Assembly (NCBI RefSeq): GCF_000002865.3
Contig: NW_001865050.1
Location: 473,583 to 527,757 of the forward strand
Direction of reading: 5' to 3'
DNA: 54,175 nucleotides
Source: Monosiga brevicollis MX1
Lineage: Eukaryota; Opisthokonta; Choanoflagellata; Craspedida; Salpingoecidae
Shown: positions 1 to 18,600 of the stretch, piece by piece
Layout: each line of letters begins with the position of its first letter
Position numbering within the stretch: the stretch's first letter is position 1
Made by a program: the position numbers and the translations under genes
Notes under the pieces: model-generated
What the model was told of the DNA's origin: nothing
Database searches by the model: none
What the model saw: the letters and a program-made list of their open reading frames with translations, nothing else

Positions 1-107
1 GAGTCTTCCGTATGTAGCACCCCTGAAGCTGCCTGCCCTACACCCGGCTTGGGAATCCTTTGTGCTGTGGGTTCATCATGTCACACGCCACTCGTGTGCT
101 CGCTCAG

Positions 108-3100
108 GTCTGGATTGGCGGGTCTGCCGATAACGCCGGTGCTGGTCACGAGCGCGGTACGATCTGCATGGCATCTTATCATATCAGGCAAAACACTCCT
201 CTTCTCTCGCTCCCCCACCTCCTCCTGTGACACAAAACTACCCAAGCTGCACAAAAGCTGCACGTTCAGCGGAAAACAACACGATACAAAACACCATGTT
301 GCAGCAGACCCCAATGCGCCCCTCGTCCTCCATGGATTTTCATGGCGTCTTGGTGATGCAATGGGGGTTCCCTAGGCCCCTATTGGCTCAATGGCATGGT
401 GAGTCTCGTTGCTCAGCTGAACGCCTCGGGCAGCCCCCTGGCCGTCAATGTGAGTCAACAAGTCAACCAATGGATCTACCACATCCTCGACAATCAGTCA
501 GCAGATGGCTGGCTTGGTCCCCACGACGACGATGTACGTAGAACATTGCATTGCTTGTTGCTCAACCATATTCTCTGGCGCTTGCCATCTGACGCTGGTG
601 ATTCGTCCTTGAGTCATACGCCTGTCTCTTCTCTCATGTTTCGACTCAGAGCATCTCCGGCAAGGGCAATATATATTGGAGTGGCTGGAATGTCATTAGT
701 GGTCTCTTGCAGTACGCCTGGGTGACGGGCACCAACTCCACCATCGGCCGCCGCTGTGGAGCTGCCGTAGTTGCCTACATGGCCGCTACCCAGGCACGCA
801 TGGCCAACGACCCCTTTCTCACTTGGAGCCAGAACCGCTGGCAAGACTGGGTCTATCTTGTCCACTGGGCGCTTGATCAAGATCCACAGGGACAGGTGCG
901 GTTCCGCCTGCTCTTGCAGCCTCTCAAACCGAGTGCTCAACCTGGTATAGCAACTCTGTACGTTTTGACCGCCTTGAACCAATATCAACATGCTCTTATT
1001 GCTTTTCAACTCAGGAACAAATGCTTTGGGATCTTGGCGAGTTGACATGGCAGCAGTCCTGGGACTGGGATAGTTACTACAATCAAACTGGTCTGCCATC
1101 GCAAGAGATACACCTTTGGTCAAGCGTCATTTTGGCTTGGTCCTTTGTTTTGAATCTGCTCTTCCAATAATGTCTCATCGCCTCTATCATTTTCCATCAG
1201 GTATTGGTGCAACCGGCGCATACGTCGGGCAGTCTGTTCCCCGGTTTCCCGAGGCTGAAGTTGCTGCGTGGACCATGTGGGATCATGGCGTCAATAATGC
1301 GGTACAATGACTTTGGCGTGTTCGCACCTTCCCCTGTTGCAAGAGACAAAAAGCATTGAATGACAGACACCTATCAAAAAGGCACCATCCGTTCAATTGC
1401 AAAACAAGTGCCGCCCATCGTGCATGGCGGAGGGCTCATGTCACGGATCACCCCACGACACGGGCGTCGTGATTTCTTTTCTTTTCCTGCTTATCCTATA
1501 GATGGGCACCAAGTCGTGTGCAGTGTGGAGCCGCCAGTCCCACAACGCAAGTGATCCCTTGCAGAGCTATATCAAGTTAGACATGCAAGACCGGTTTCAT
1601 GGCCAACCACACGGCATGTACTCGGCCGATGAGTGCTTTGGTGGTCGACACCTCAATCGTGGCATTGAATTGTGCGCCGTGGTTGAGCAAATGTACTCTC
1701 TCGGGATTATTTATCAAGTTCAAGGCGACCCTTATTTCATGGATCGTCTCGAGCGCATTGCCTTCAACGCTTGGCCCGGCACTACAACAGATGACTTGTG
1801 GCAACACCAGTATTTGCAACAAGCCAACGAGATCAATGCTATGTACGACACGAATCCTCATGTCTGGGCTACGGATGGTGATGACGGTGCGTCCGCTGAT
1901 GCATCTTCTGAGACATGGTTGAACATTCTGGCCGCCACATGCACGTGCTCGGTCAACATGTTCCTCGGCAGATCTGTCTCCCTGCAAATTGCCGCATATT
2001 TCATCTTGTTCTGTGCTTGCTCACCGGATGCGGGTTGATGACCTGCTGTCTCATATTACCTCCACTTTTAGCCACCGGATTTGGCGTAGAGCCCAACTTT
2101 GGATGCTGCACTGGTACGACGCCAATCCGACTCGGCTGTGCTGGCTTTTCATTTCTGGCCAGAGATTTGTGCTTGGCTGGGCTTATTTCGTTTGTGCAAC
2201 TACTCAGCCAACATGCAGCAGGGCTGGCCCAAACTGGTCAACAACGTTGTTCTGACAAACGGTGTTACGGGCGAACCTGTGTTGGCGCTGTTGTTGCCGG
2301 TCCGCACCACCATCCAGGGTTTGTTCATCAGCGTTGACACCAACTACCCTTTTGAGTCTACGGCCAAGATTAGCCTTCAAGGCTCTGGCACTCTGTGGCT
2401 TCGCGTTCCTGGATGGGCCCTCAACGGCACCCTCGTACAGGATAATGGGCCCGAAACCATGCTGGTTAATGGCACCCTGCATCGTATTGTGATCAATGGT
2501 TCGAGTGAGGTGGAGGTCGATCTCAATCCCGCAACTAAAATGGAGCAAGGCTGGGGTCGACTCGAACAAGTTCTTCCTCACGTCAACTACAGTGTCGTTG
2601 GCGTTGCGGTCCCGGCCGATGTGGGCAACTTCTCCTTCACCAACGGCGCTGCACTTGCCCAGTCCCGGCTCGAGGGCCGCACAGACGTCCGTTCGGGCGA
2701 TCCCAACGAGACCACAACGGTTCGCTTTGCCACCGCGCTGGTTGGGCAGGGCCACAACCTTTCGGCCGTCAACTTTACCTTTCAGTATGTCTCAGGCTAC
2801 TCGGCTGACAACGGTGCAGTCGGAGCCTCCTTTGACCTCCAAGTCACCGACGTGCAAGGCCGGCTGCTCCAGACGCTCTACCGCTCTCCGCCACTCTCCA
2901 ACTACTCGTTTGATGACTTTTCCACCTACAGTCCCCCCAACACGGTGGTGGTCGAGAGCCTCAACGTGGACAACCAAGAGCCCCTATATTTACAACTCAT
3001 GTTTTACAACCACGACCGCAATCTACAGCTCCTGCTGCCCATGGAGATGAGGGTGCAGTGGACGACGGCTTCGTCCCCAAGTCCTCCATCCCCGGGCCCG

Positions 3101-3526
3101 TCGCCCCTGATTACGCCCGGCACAAACGCCGTTTCCTTCTACCACGGGCCCATGCTATACGCTCTGCCCCTCAACTACTCGAGTAGCGTGGTCAAGACCT
3201 GGGAGCCCTTTGGTAACACGGACGTCAATCTTGTGACCGAGGCTCCATGGAGCTGGGTCGTTAACGTGTCGGTGCCTCCCGTGCACAGTTGCCAGAGCAG
3301 TCTCGCCCCCAAGCCGTTTGACACAGGGCATGTCGTTTGCACACTGCAAGTGCAGGCCCGACCACTGGCCAGCTGGATCGCTGCGTCCAATGCAGCAAAC
3401 GAGCCCCCACCCTCTCCCGTCGACTGCAGTCTGACAGGCGCCTGTGGTGACGAGGTTGTCACCTTGCACCTGGTGCCCTATGGCACCACCAACTTGCGTA
3501 TTTCCAGTTTTCCCTGGACACAGTGA
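108..3526 (+). CDS. GH127/DUF1680 family glycosidase (beta-L-arabinofuranosidase-like), 5' partial
   Basis: Exons 108-156, 376-533, 650-895, 1015-1090, 1201-1301, 1502-1886, 2072-2113, 2208-3526 join in phase to 791 codons plus stop; the N-terminus lies before the window. Diagnostic family stretches are WIGGSADN, then GPYWLNGMVSL across the 156/376 junction, DNQSADGWLGPHDDD, WDHGVNNA, AVWSRQSHN, and VEPNFGCCTAN split by the 2113/2208 junction. In characterised GH127 enzymes the Cys-Cys of this last motif supplies the zinc-bound nucleophilic cysteine, so the catalytic site looks intact. The C-terminal part (from about 2300) is beta-rich, has many Asn-X-Ser/Thr sites and a Pro/Ser-rich linker near 3075-3115, which suggests a secreted or surface protein; this is inference. 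The substrate is probably plant or microbial arabinose-type glycans. The 1090 donor is the least certain boundary. It is convergent with chorismate synthase. Confidence 0.85.
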
Positions 3527-3941
3527 GTGAGGCACCTAGCGCTCTGCACACTACCGTGCCACAGCAAGAGAGGGTCTGTGGATAGGTCTGGGAATGCGAA
3601 TATAGATGGGCATAAACTTGTGATGATGGCATTGGCAATGCTGAATGGCATTCAATTTTATCTTTGGGTTTTTTTTTTCTGGAAAAGCAAGCGTTCTGTG
3701 GTAATATGACCAGGGCGTTGCGCCATCACAAATTGAGGGGATGGGTTTGAGATGGATCCAGCGTGGTGCCTTCGTGTCAAGCACACGGGCCAACGCAAGG
3801 CTCCTGGCTAAGCTCACGGCAGTCTCAATGCGCTCATGATCGCGACTCAAGGAGACTTTGTCGGATGACAGAAGAGAGTCAATTACGTTCAGCGGATATC
3901 TGGCGAAACCAGGTCAAGCCCAGACAAGAACATCTGGCCGC
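3527..3941. other. Convergent 3' spacer
   Basis: This is the spacer between the 3' ends of the GH127 gene and chorismate synthase. It holds a T-run near 3668-3680 and no reading frame with family signatures. Presumably both 3' UTRs lie here. Confidence 0.6.
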
Positions 3942-5702
3942 TTATTGGTGGACGCGGTGTATAACAGCCCAAGCCAAAGCTGCACCCACCGCTGCGGCCC
4001 CCACTCCGATGGTCCATGCTGATGGACTAGATGCAGGGACAAGTGGTCGCGCCTCCACGCGGCGGAGGCGCTGCTCAAGTTCCAAGCGCAGGCGATGTTC
4101 CTGAGCCCAGCGCTCGTCATTGTCGCCCCCCACCACAGGGGTGGCGAGGTCACCAGCAGAGCGGCGCGCAAGCTGAGCCAGCGCTAGATCTGCGAGAACG
4201 AGAGCAGCCATTGCCTCCACAATGGGAATGGCTCGAGGTACGACGCAAGGATCATGACGGCCTTTGGCGGCCACGACATCATCCTCGCCTTGGAAATTGA
4301 CCGACTGTTGCTGCTGGCCAATGGTGGCGGGAGGCTTGAAGGCGATGCGAAAGACGATATTTTCGCCGTTGGAAATGCCGCCCTGGATGCCACCCGAGTT
4401 GTTGGTGGCAGTGCCTAGGCCATCTCCCTTTTTGACAAAGAGATCATTGTGTGTCGATCCACGCATCCTGGTTCCACTAAACCCGGACCCAACCTCAAAC
4501 CCCTGAGGCAATGTCCATTGCAAAACGCGCATGTTAGGCATTGTTCGCGTGGGAGGATGCAGCACAGAGTGAGCATGGGCAGACATGCCAACGGACGTGG
4601 ACGCAGCCACGCACCTTGGTGGCTGGGATGGACATCATGGCGTGCGCCAATTTGGCTTCAAGCTTATCAAAGCACGGCTCACCCCAACCGGCTGGGACAT
4701 TGCGACAGACACACGAAACAACGCCACCCGTGGAATCTTGCTTGGCTTTGCAATCCTTGATGACATTGCTGAAGCGCTCCACAGCTTCGGCGGTGCCACT
4801 CCGCACTGGTAGATGCTCGTCAACCTGCGAAAAGCATTGTTTGGGCAGAAGGGGCGCATGTCGTTGCAAACAAAAAAAGTGCCGTCAGGGTGGCAAGGGA
4901 GCCTATTAGGGTGTTGGGCATGAGCAGAGTTTGTGCCAGCTCGAACCTGTTCGCGGGTAATGGTGTCGACGTCGACGTCCGACTCTGTTTCTGAGCCCAC
5001 AGCCGATACCCAAGCCACAATTTCAATGCCAAAAGCCTCTCGGAGCCACTTTTCAGCAATTGCTCCACCGGCGACGCGACCAATCTAGATGGATACCAAA
5101 GGCCACAAAATGGGAGAGACCCAAAAGCAGCAGCTGTGAGGAGGGGGAGGGCATGGCGTGCCGTGGTCTGGCTTGATGCAGAGCTGTTGTGCATAACATA
5201 CCGTTTCACGAGCCGAGGACCGGCCACCTCCGCTGGAGGCATGGGTGCCATATTTGCTCATGTAGGTGAAGTCAGCGTGCGAGGGGCGGGGGGCATGGGA
5301 AGTTGACCCGTAATCCTTGGGCCGCTGGTCTTGATTCGGGACAAAAAGCCCGATGGGCGTCCCGAGAGTGCGGCCAAATTCAGTGCCAGACATGATGGTA
5401 ACCCGATCACTCTCATTGCGAGGCGTTGTCAGCTTTGATTGTCCTGGACGGCGGCGCGTCAGCTGTGGCTGGACGTCCTCTTCCGTCAGCGCCAGACGTG
5501 GAGGTACTCTGATCATATCCACGGACGTGAGGGTTGTAAGAGAGGCACAGTTTGAGGCCGGGCGCGCGCGGGGCGAGGAGCGGGCGGAGGTTTGCCTCAA
5601 ACGCCGAATGCGCGGTGCTTACCCATCCACAATGGCGCCGACTCCCTTGCAATGGGATTCACCAAAGGTGGTGACCCGGAAATAGGTGCCAAAGGTGCTC
5701 AT
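3942..5702 (-). CDS. ARO2: Chorismate synthase with a C-terminal hydrophobic tail
   Basis: Exons on the minus strand are 5702-5623, 5508-5202, 5084-4947, 4824-4615 and 4502-3942; they give 431 aa. The enzyme converts EPSP to chorismate, the last shikimate step, using reduced FMN. Signatures seen in order are [18 protein letters not shown] at the start, [71 protein letters not shown] and [13 protein letters not shown], ending [21 protein letters not shown] (split here as [12 protein letters not shown] then IPIVEAMAA). After the catalytic core comes a charged helical stretch and then about 18 uncharged residues ([18 protein letters not shown]) followed by HRVHQ and the stop, which resembles a tail anchor. 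The exon 3 donor (GTTCGA) is weak, but phase and family alignment support it. It is divergent from AROM across 691 bp. Confidence 0.93.
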
Positions 5703-6393
5703 GATGCCGGGCCTTCAAAGAAGCAGGAGAACGGAAACAACAATCCTCAAAGTGAATTTTTGGCAGACAGGCAAGCGCAATTGTGTTGTCGAGTCTCACG
5801 TCGAATCACAGCTGATTCTAAACACCATTGGTTCCCAGAACCATCAAGTTCATTTCCTTACTTCAACAGCTGCACACCACGCCGCCAGACCTGATCAGCC
5901 CAGCTCTTCCCCTCCCCCTCCCCCTTGCGATAACTTGCTCCGCAACCACACGACTGCACGAGATGATGGTGATGGTGATGATGATAACACGATACCTTGG
6001 AAAAGCGCGGGAAAATGGCACAATTTGTCGACAAATCAAGTCGGTGTTTTGTTTTTGTTGTTTCCTTTGAGGTGATGCCGATAATTTTGAATGCCTGGGT
6101 CCATAAAAACTTGTCGACTTTGGTTCAAAGTTTACTGGACCGACTCGGAACAAGAAGACGCCGCGGCTCTGAAGTGGAGGGGCGCCCGTCGGCTGCTGGC
6201 AGCGGCTCCATTTTTTTTTTCCGCACTTGCGGCGGTTGCACCGCTTTTTTTTCTTTTCGCTTGGCACACCGATCCAAGCCTGTTCTTGCTGCACGCAGTG
6301 CGTCCTTGATTGGTCGGTTGCCCGCCAGCTCTCGAGGGGGTACGGCAGGCCTTTACTCGACCAGCCAATCTCGGTTCAGGCGTCCTTCCAGCC
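5703..6393. promoter_or_regulatory. Bidirectional promoter region between chorismate synthase and AROM
   Basis: This is the only intergenic DNA between two divergent shikimate-pathway genes, so it should hold both promoters. Visible elements are an inverted CCAAT box (ATTGG, 6309-6313), a direct CCAAT box at 6365-6369 about 25 bp before the AROM start, a C-rich tract near 5908-5925, a GATGGT-type mini-repeat near 5961-5985 and T-runs near 6210-6250. No TATA box was identified. Coordinated expression of the two genes is inferred from layout only. Confidence 0.55.
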
Positions 6394-12087
<5,694 letters not shown>

Positions 12088-12569
12088 TATGATAGTTTGT
12101 TTTTTACTTCTTTAAAGAAGCATGTGCTGATTGTCGATGGTCATTGTTGAACACACGAGTGTGTCCTGAACTCAGGCCTGTGACATCAAGCAGCATTTGA
12201 GTATTTTGTGCATCGCGGCTACTTTTGGTTGGACAACCTGTCCTTATATAATAGCGCACATACATGGTAGAATTGAGTATGCCGAGCTATCGACAGCATG
12301 CCTCATCACGCAAGCAGTAGAGGTTCTGTTCCCGCTGCCCTCAATGTTCATGTCAAAACAACCAAGGCATAAAACCATAAATCCACAAAAATCCACAAAT
12401 TCACTGATGTGATGGATGTATCTGTTGGAAAAATGGAATGGAAAAAATGGATGTCAGCAGTTATGCAGGCGACTGATTTTGAGTTTTCACTTTTTTTTTT
12501 TTTTTTCTTTCCTTACGACTTGTCGGGGCTGGGCCGGTCGTTAACCCGTCGTCGTTGATCGCCATCATC
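12088..12569. other. Spacer between AROM and TFIIH p44
   Basis: This 482-bp spacer holds the AROM 3' UTR and the p44 promoter. A run of about 18 T lies near 12490-12507, shortly before the p44 start. No additional gene is visible. Confidence 0.5.
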
Positions 12570-14891
12570 ATGGACGAGGAAACGGAGCGGGCTTGGGAGC
12601 ATGGTGGGTCACAGTAAAGCTGGCTGCGTGCATCTTCTTTCATGGCTCAATTGGTCAATCGCCTGCGCCGCGGCGACACGCTGTGCGTGGATCACCGGTT
12701 CTAGGCGTGGATGCGACCTGGGAGGCGGTGCAGGAGCGCAAGGATGGCACAATCTTGGTGGACAAGATTGTCAATGAGGAGCGGCGACTCCAACGCCGCA
12801 AGCGTCAACATCAAGCAGCCAACGTGAAACGTGGCATGGTATGTGCCTCGACGCTGCGTAGCCTGTCAATGGAGGACAGCTCGTCTCACTGATCCGACTT
12901 CAATGTGTGTGGTCAGATGCGACATGTGTTGCTTGTGCTGGATTTATCCAAGGACATGGAAGGGGATGATTTGCAGTACGTGCGGATTCTCTTGTCTTGG
13001 TGCTCGACCACAGCATGAGAATTGGAACCAATGCATTTGTGCTCTTGTGCCTTGACGAGAGACGACTTTTCTGCATTAGACCCAGCCGAGTGGATTGTGC
13101 TGTCGATACGTGCAAGCAATTCGTTGAGGTCTTCTTTGATCAGAATCCAATCAGTCATCTGGGATTCCTCGTCATGCGCGAGGGAGTTTGTCGGCTTGAG
13201 ACTGAGCTCAGCGGCAATCCATCCAAACACGTGCGTCCACCTTAGCCAGCGCCATGGGCCACTGTGTCACCATTGGGCCAGCCCGCATCATGAGCGAGGG
13301 ATGTGCACATGGTCAGCTCTCTTTCCTCATCGTAGCGTAGCCTCACCTCAATCTTTTCCTGGTATGGCGGTGGCTTGGCTAATAGTTGCGCGCGCTGCGC
13401 AAAGTAGCAGAGGTCGACGACGCGACGAAGGGTGATGCAGACCCTACGCGGCCGCAGTATTTCCCGAAAGGCAAGGTGTCGCTTCAGAATACATTGACTG
13501 CCTGTGCCAAACTGCTCAGGTAAGTTTGAGTGGTTTGTTGACCACGTGGTTTGAGCACGTCTGCGGTAGGTTCTTCACAGGAAGGCCGCACCCCTTTGAC
13601 TGACTGTGCCCGTGCGTGCATAGTGTCATGCCAACGCACTCCACACGCGAGGTCATTATCATTACGGCCAGCCTGACATCGATTGATCCCGGCGACATTT
13701 TCGAAACGATCAACGTTAGTTCAACTTTCATCTAGCAAGTTTAGCGAGGGCGTTTTCTATGCACGTGAATGCCGTAGCTTGGCCGGGTGGCTGATCCGTG
13801 CTCATCTGGTGCGCCCGAGCCTAGGATGTCAAACGCGACAAGGTGCAAATCAACATGATTTCGCTGGCAGCGGCCGTCAAGTTGCACGCAACCATCTGCG
13901 AGGAGACTGGCGGTGTGTATACGCTCTCTTCCAATCACCCCATATCTTGCTCTCTTCTCTGTGCAGGTCTCTAAGCGTTCCAATCACTGCAACCTCATGC
14001 ATTCATGAACACAGGGACATATGGCGTGGTGCTGGATGAAAAGCATTTTTTGGACATGATGTTGGAGCATACAGTGCCGCCAGTGGCTAGCGCCGATAGT
14101 CAAGCAGCGCTTGTGAAGATGGGCTTTCCCTCCTATGTGCGGGTCCCCGTGGTAGACGTTGAAGCCAACAGGTTTGCGACTGTTGGCTCGCCCCATCGCG
14201 GCCGCGGGGCCTTTGTGGTGCCATGCCTTCACCTTTTCCATCTGATGACCTCACACCCTCTCTTCCTTTGGTATTTTCGAACGTAGTTACTCGCTCAAGG
14301 GACGCTATCGATGCCCTCGCTGCCATCGACTGGAACCCGAGCTCCCCGTCGAGTGTGGAACATGCAAGCTCTTGCTTGTGCTGTCTCCACACCTGGCACG
14401 AACTTTCCATCATTTATTTGCCATGCCTGTCTACCGAGAACTTCTCCCCACTGCCAGGGAAACGACGCAACCGTCAGTTGCTTCCAGCCAAACAGGCCCC
14501 GTTGAGCCCGATGATGGTGCTCCCAAGACGCTGCGCGTCAAACTACAGGCCGAACCTGTCTGGCGATCCTGTGCCGGATGCCAGGACCAGATGCCCACCG
14601 ACAAGGTTGGTCAGATGTCTGATCGATGCTACCCCATTCTCGCCTGCTGGGCCACAGCTGTGCTTGGTCGAAATGCTCTGTAAGCAGGCACAGCAGGCAC
14701 AGCGATGTGAAAGACTCACGCCCTGTTGCCGCTTGTTCCAGGCAGGCGAATGTTACGAGTGCCCTCGTTGTCAAGCCGTGTTCTGCTATCGCTGCGATGC
14801 CTTTTTGCATGAGGCGCTTCATAACTGCCCGACCTGTTTTGCCCTGTTGAGTCGCCCATCTCCTGCCGAGACAGTCGAGTTGAATGACTAG
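12570..14891 (+). CDS. GTF2H2: TFIIH core subunit p44 (SSL1/GTF2H2)
   Basis: Ten exons (12570-12603, 12705-12838, 12917-12975, 13080-13230, 13386-13519, 13624-13714, 13825-13912, 14015-14171, 14287-14605, 14742-14891) join to 438 aa. The start MDEETERAWEHG matches the family start. The von Willebrand A-like domain runs MRHVLLVLDLSKDMEGDDLQ, then FFDQNPISHLGFLV, LSGNPSKH, STREVIIITASLTSIDP and ETGGTYGVVLDEKHF. A C4 zinc motif follows (YRCPRCHRLE...VECGTCKLLL, then LSPHLARTFHHLF), and the C-terminal RING-like C4C4 domain includes YECPRCQAVFCYRCDAFLHE and HNCPTC. In TFIIH this subunit activates the XPD helicase for nucleotide excision repair and transcription initiation; it is nuclear. Family identity is clear throughout, and exon 5 was placed by homology to the segment after the GNPSKH motif. 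Confidence 0.95.
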
Positions 14892-15634
14892 TCGGTCGTT
14901 TCGCAATAATTGCGTTTCGGGGCAATTTTTGCAGACGTAGGGATCTGTTGAGACGAGCTTAGCTTAAACGATGTTTGAAATCCACAATCTCAAAGACACC
15001 AGAAGCCCACCAAGAGCTTGAAGAGCTTGGCATCATCAGCCTTCACCCGCGACACAGCAGCAGCGGCTCAAGAAGCTGCCTTCCTTCTCTCTCCAAAATC
15101 TGACAATATGCGCAAAAGCTGACGAACGAATCATTTTTTTTCTCGTTGGACGATGGCAGCCATTGGTGTGTCCGCTCGTGTCCGCTTCGCGCGGACGCAC
15201 GAGAGGAAGCACGGGTTTGTGTGCTCCTTTATAGGAGATGAAAGGAGCACAGGAGGAAGACGTCGGCTCTGACTGAGTGTCGTATTGTTGTGGTAGCTGA
15301 ACCGTCGAGACTCAGGTGGGTCAACCCCCAGCTCGTCCCAGCCCGTGCGCACGAATCGCTTCCTTGGAGACTGGGACGCTTCTTCAGCATTGGGTGCCCC
15401 TAGCACGCTTGGGCCCTTTCTCATCTCGCTGCATCTCCTCGCTGCATCTCCTCGCTTCTACATGGGTCCGCACACCGGCCAATTTATTGTGCGCCAGTGT
15501 GCTTAAGAAGTTTGGCCGGCCGTGGTGCTGCTTACCCGCTTGTCGCCAGGCGCAATTGCTCTAGACCTGGGCAGTTCTGGTTTGGGAGGCCAGATTCCGT
15601 GCGTCTCGCGCCTGACCGCAGCGCTACCTCTACA
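14892..15634. other. Spacer between p44 and formin with two strong hairpins
   Basis: This 743-bp spacer has no recognisable gene. It contains two adjacent inverted repeats. One is at 15175-15203: six outer pairs, a two-base bulge and five inner pairs around a short loop. The other is at 15221-15250: a perfect 10-bp stem, GTGCTCCTTT with AAAGGAGCAC, and a 10-nt loop. Confidence 0.6.
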
Positions 15635-18600
15635 ATGGGTCGCAAGAAAAGTCGCGTGCCTAAAGCCAGTCGGCCCGAGGTACGGGGGAGTGGCTGGCGG
15701 TGATGTTTTTGGCCGTGGATGTGCAACAGGAAGGGGAGCGGAGTGTCAGCCTCGATGGTTTCCCGCGACATGGACCACGTAGATAGCAAAACCCAAAAAC
15801 AAAACAAAACAAAAACAAAGCAAAGCTTCGCACCTCCATAAGCAACGGTCCTGCTAATCACCCCCGCAATCATGCCGCTTGGTTCGACTCATGGTCCTTG
15901 GCGCAATCCCGCAGATCACGGTTGTCGAGAGCAATCGACTTGGGGTCGATAACAATGTCACCGACACCATGCCCGAGGCGGCCGAGGTGCAACGCCAGCT
16001 CAAAGCCACCTTCCGCGAGCTCAACATAGCGCCAGCCTCCCAGGCCATGTTTCTGGCCCGCCCCTTGGAGGAGCAATGGGAGCTCGTCTGCAATCATCGC
16101 GCATCGGCATGCCCAGCTGTGCAGGAAGACGACCCGCTGCAAGATGCCGCCGAGCTCTTGCTAGCGCTTCGAGAGACACTGGAGGAGGATGTTGAGGCCA
16201 ACACGATGAAGCGCCTGGAGCTGCTTGATGTCTTGGCCGTGGCCCTGCGCACCAAGCCGCTCGCCTACGTTCACCGATTTGTTGATATGCAGGGCCTCAC
16301 CTTCCTGCTAGACCTTTTGGCTTGCCTCTCGCCAGATGGCAGGTGTGTTTTGGTAGCGATGGGAGCGCGGTACTTGCGGCCTGTCCACACTGCATGCGCT
16401 AGGCTGCTTGCCGAAGACATGTGTGATCGAGCCAGGCCATACATCTCTGTGAAAACGAGCCTTTGTCCTTTCTCATCTGGTGGCCATGCTTTTGAATCCC
16501 ACCTGCTCTGAATCTCGTTCTTTCGCACCCAAATTTTGGCCTGGACTTGGTAGTGACGTTAAGGAGCATCAGCTTCTGATTCGCGGCGTCGCCGCCCTCA
16601 TGAATAACGAGCATGGTTTCAAGGCCGTGCTCTCCCATCCCAACGCTCTCAAGGTCTTGCGCCCTTGCCCCCACCCCCTTGTCATCATGCCTGGTCGACT
16701 GCCACATTCTCTCCTTCGAACACACGCGTACAGACCTCTCACAGTGAGGTTGCGGTGCATTGTTCACTCCAACAGGTCATTGTTCAATCCTTGCTGGTTC
16801 CGGAGCTTCACATGCGCCTGCAAATCGTGCAAATGCTGGGTGCCGTTTCTCTGATCCCCGAAGGTCATCGCAAGGTTTGTAACCACCCCGGCTCACGTAC
16901 CGCAGATGTTTCGCAGCTACAAACGGTCGATTAAAAGATTTCATCTCGGATACGAGAACAGTGTACGGGGAACACCACGGCTCAGCGACGCATTTGTCTG
17001 TTCTGCATTATGTTACGCTAGGTGCTGGATGCGCTGACCCACTTTCAGAGCTATGGCGGTGAGGTCTATCGCTTCCAAACCATACTGCAGCTTCTAGCCT
17101 GCAAGAGCCTACGAACGGCCGTCGACGTCGAGGTCAAGCTCAAGGTTTTGTCCTTGGTCAATGCCCTCATCTGTTGCGGTGCTGGCCGAGCCAGTCTCCG
17201 CTTCCGCGTGCATCTTCGGCACGAGCTCGAGCGTCACGGCCTGCGGCGCGTCATGAAGCAGTTGACCAACTACACCGAACACGATGTTCTGCAGAAACAC
17301 GTGCAAATCTATGCCGATGTGGCTGCCGATGACGAGGCTGAGCTCACTGCCCAATTCAAAGCTCAGCCACAGGCGCAACTCAGTGTGTATGACAACATGT
17401 CCATTGTTGCCGTGCTGAACGACCGTTTCAAACGAACCCCGGCCAGCGCGCCCTTCAACACTCTGCTGGCGCATCTGCTGTTGCTGGCCCAAGGCACCGA
17501 TGAGGCTGTCTTGGACCAAGCCGCGTACCAATTGCGTTATTTGGCCACGGCGGCGGAGCAATTGGCCCTGCGTGACAATGGCGTTGATCTGGATCGTGCT
17601 CCCCTTGACTTTCACCGTGACGAGGTCATTGCGCACTACGTCAATTCGGATACCGTTGAGGCGGCCACGCTCGAGCGCGATCGTGCTGTTCAAGAGCGGG
17701 AGCAGTTTGCCCTGCGCAGCAAAAAGGCCGAGGACAAAGCGCACGAGGCCGAGACAGAGGCCATTGAATTGAAAAAGCAGCTCAACCGTCGCATCACCAA
17801 CCTGCGGCAGGAGATTGACGACGAGCGCGCAGCCAAGAAGAAACTCTCAGCTCGCCTCGCAGCCACCGAGAGCCAAGTTACCGACCTCGAAGCACAGCTT
17901 TGCACCTCACGTGAGAAAAATGCCGCCTTTGAGGCGCAAATTCGACAACTGCACGCCAGCATCGAGGCCTTGAAGCAGCAACATGCTGCGGCGCAAGAAG
18001 CGTTCCAGGCAGCACGTCGCGTATCACTGACCGACTCAGTCAACACTTCAGGTTCTGGCTGTCTGCTGGACAGTGGCGCCAAGAACAACGTAGCCATGGC
18101 CGTTCCACCTCCCCCACCGCCACCACTACCGTCAATGGGAGACACGTCCTCACCACAGGCTCTGCCAAGCATTGCTGCGGGTGAGAGCCGCCATGCTTTG
18201 AAGTGCATTGGTACTTGACACCGCCAAGCTTGCCCATTCTCACTCACGCTTGCATTTCTATCTTAATAGCCAAGCCTCCGGCACCACCACCCCCGCCTCC
18301 CATGCCTGGAATGCCGGGTTCATCAGGCGCGCCCCCGCCGCCACCCATGCCTGGAATGTCGGCACCACAACCTGCTGCCTTTTCACTGCCAACGCACGTG
18401 ACGCCAGTGGCTAACAAGCAGCTCAAGTCATTCAACTGGGTGAAAATCCCCACGCATCGCCTGCGCAGTTCAGTGTGGACGCAGATTGACACTGATCCCG
18501 TGTACCAGAGTCTCGATCTTCCAGCCTTTGAGGAAATGTTTGCTGCGGCTCAGGTAGGCCCGGCGCAGCCAGTTTTGTTTGATCCATGCTTGTGTGCGCC

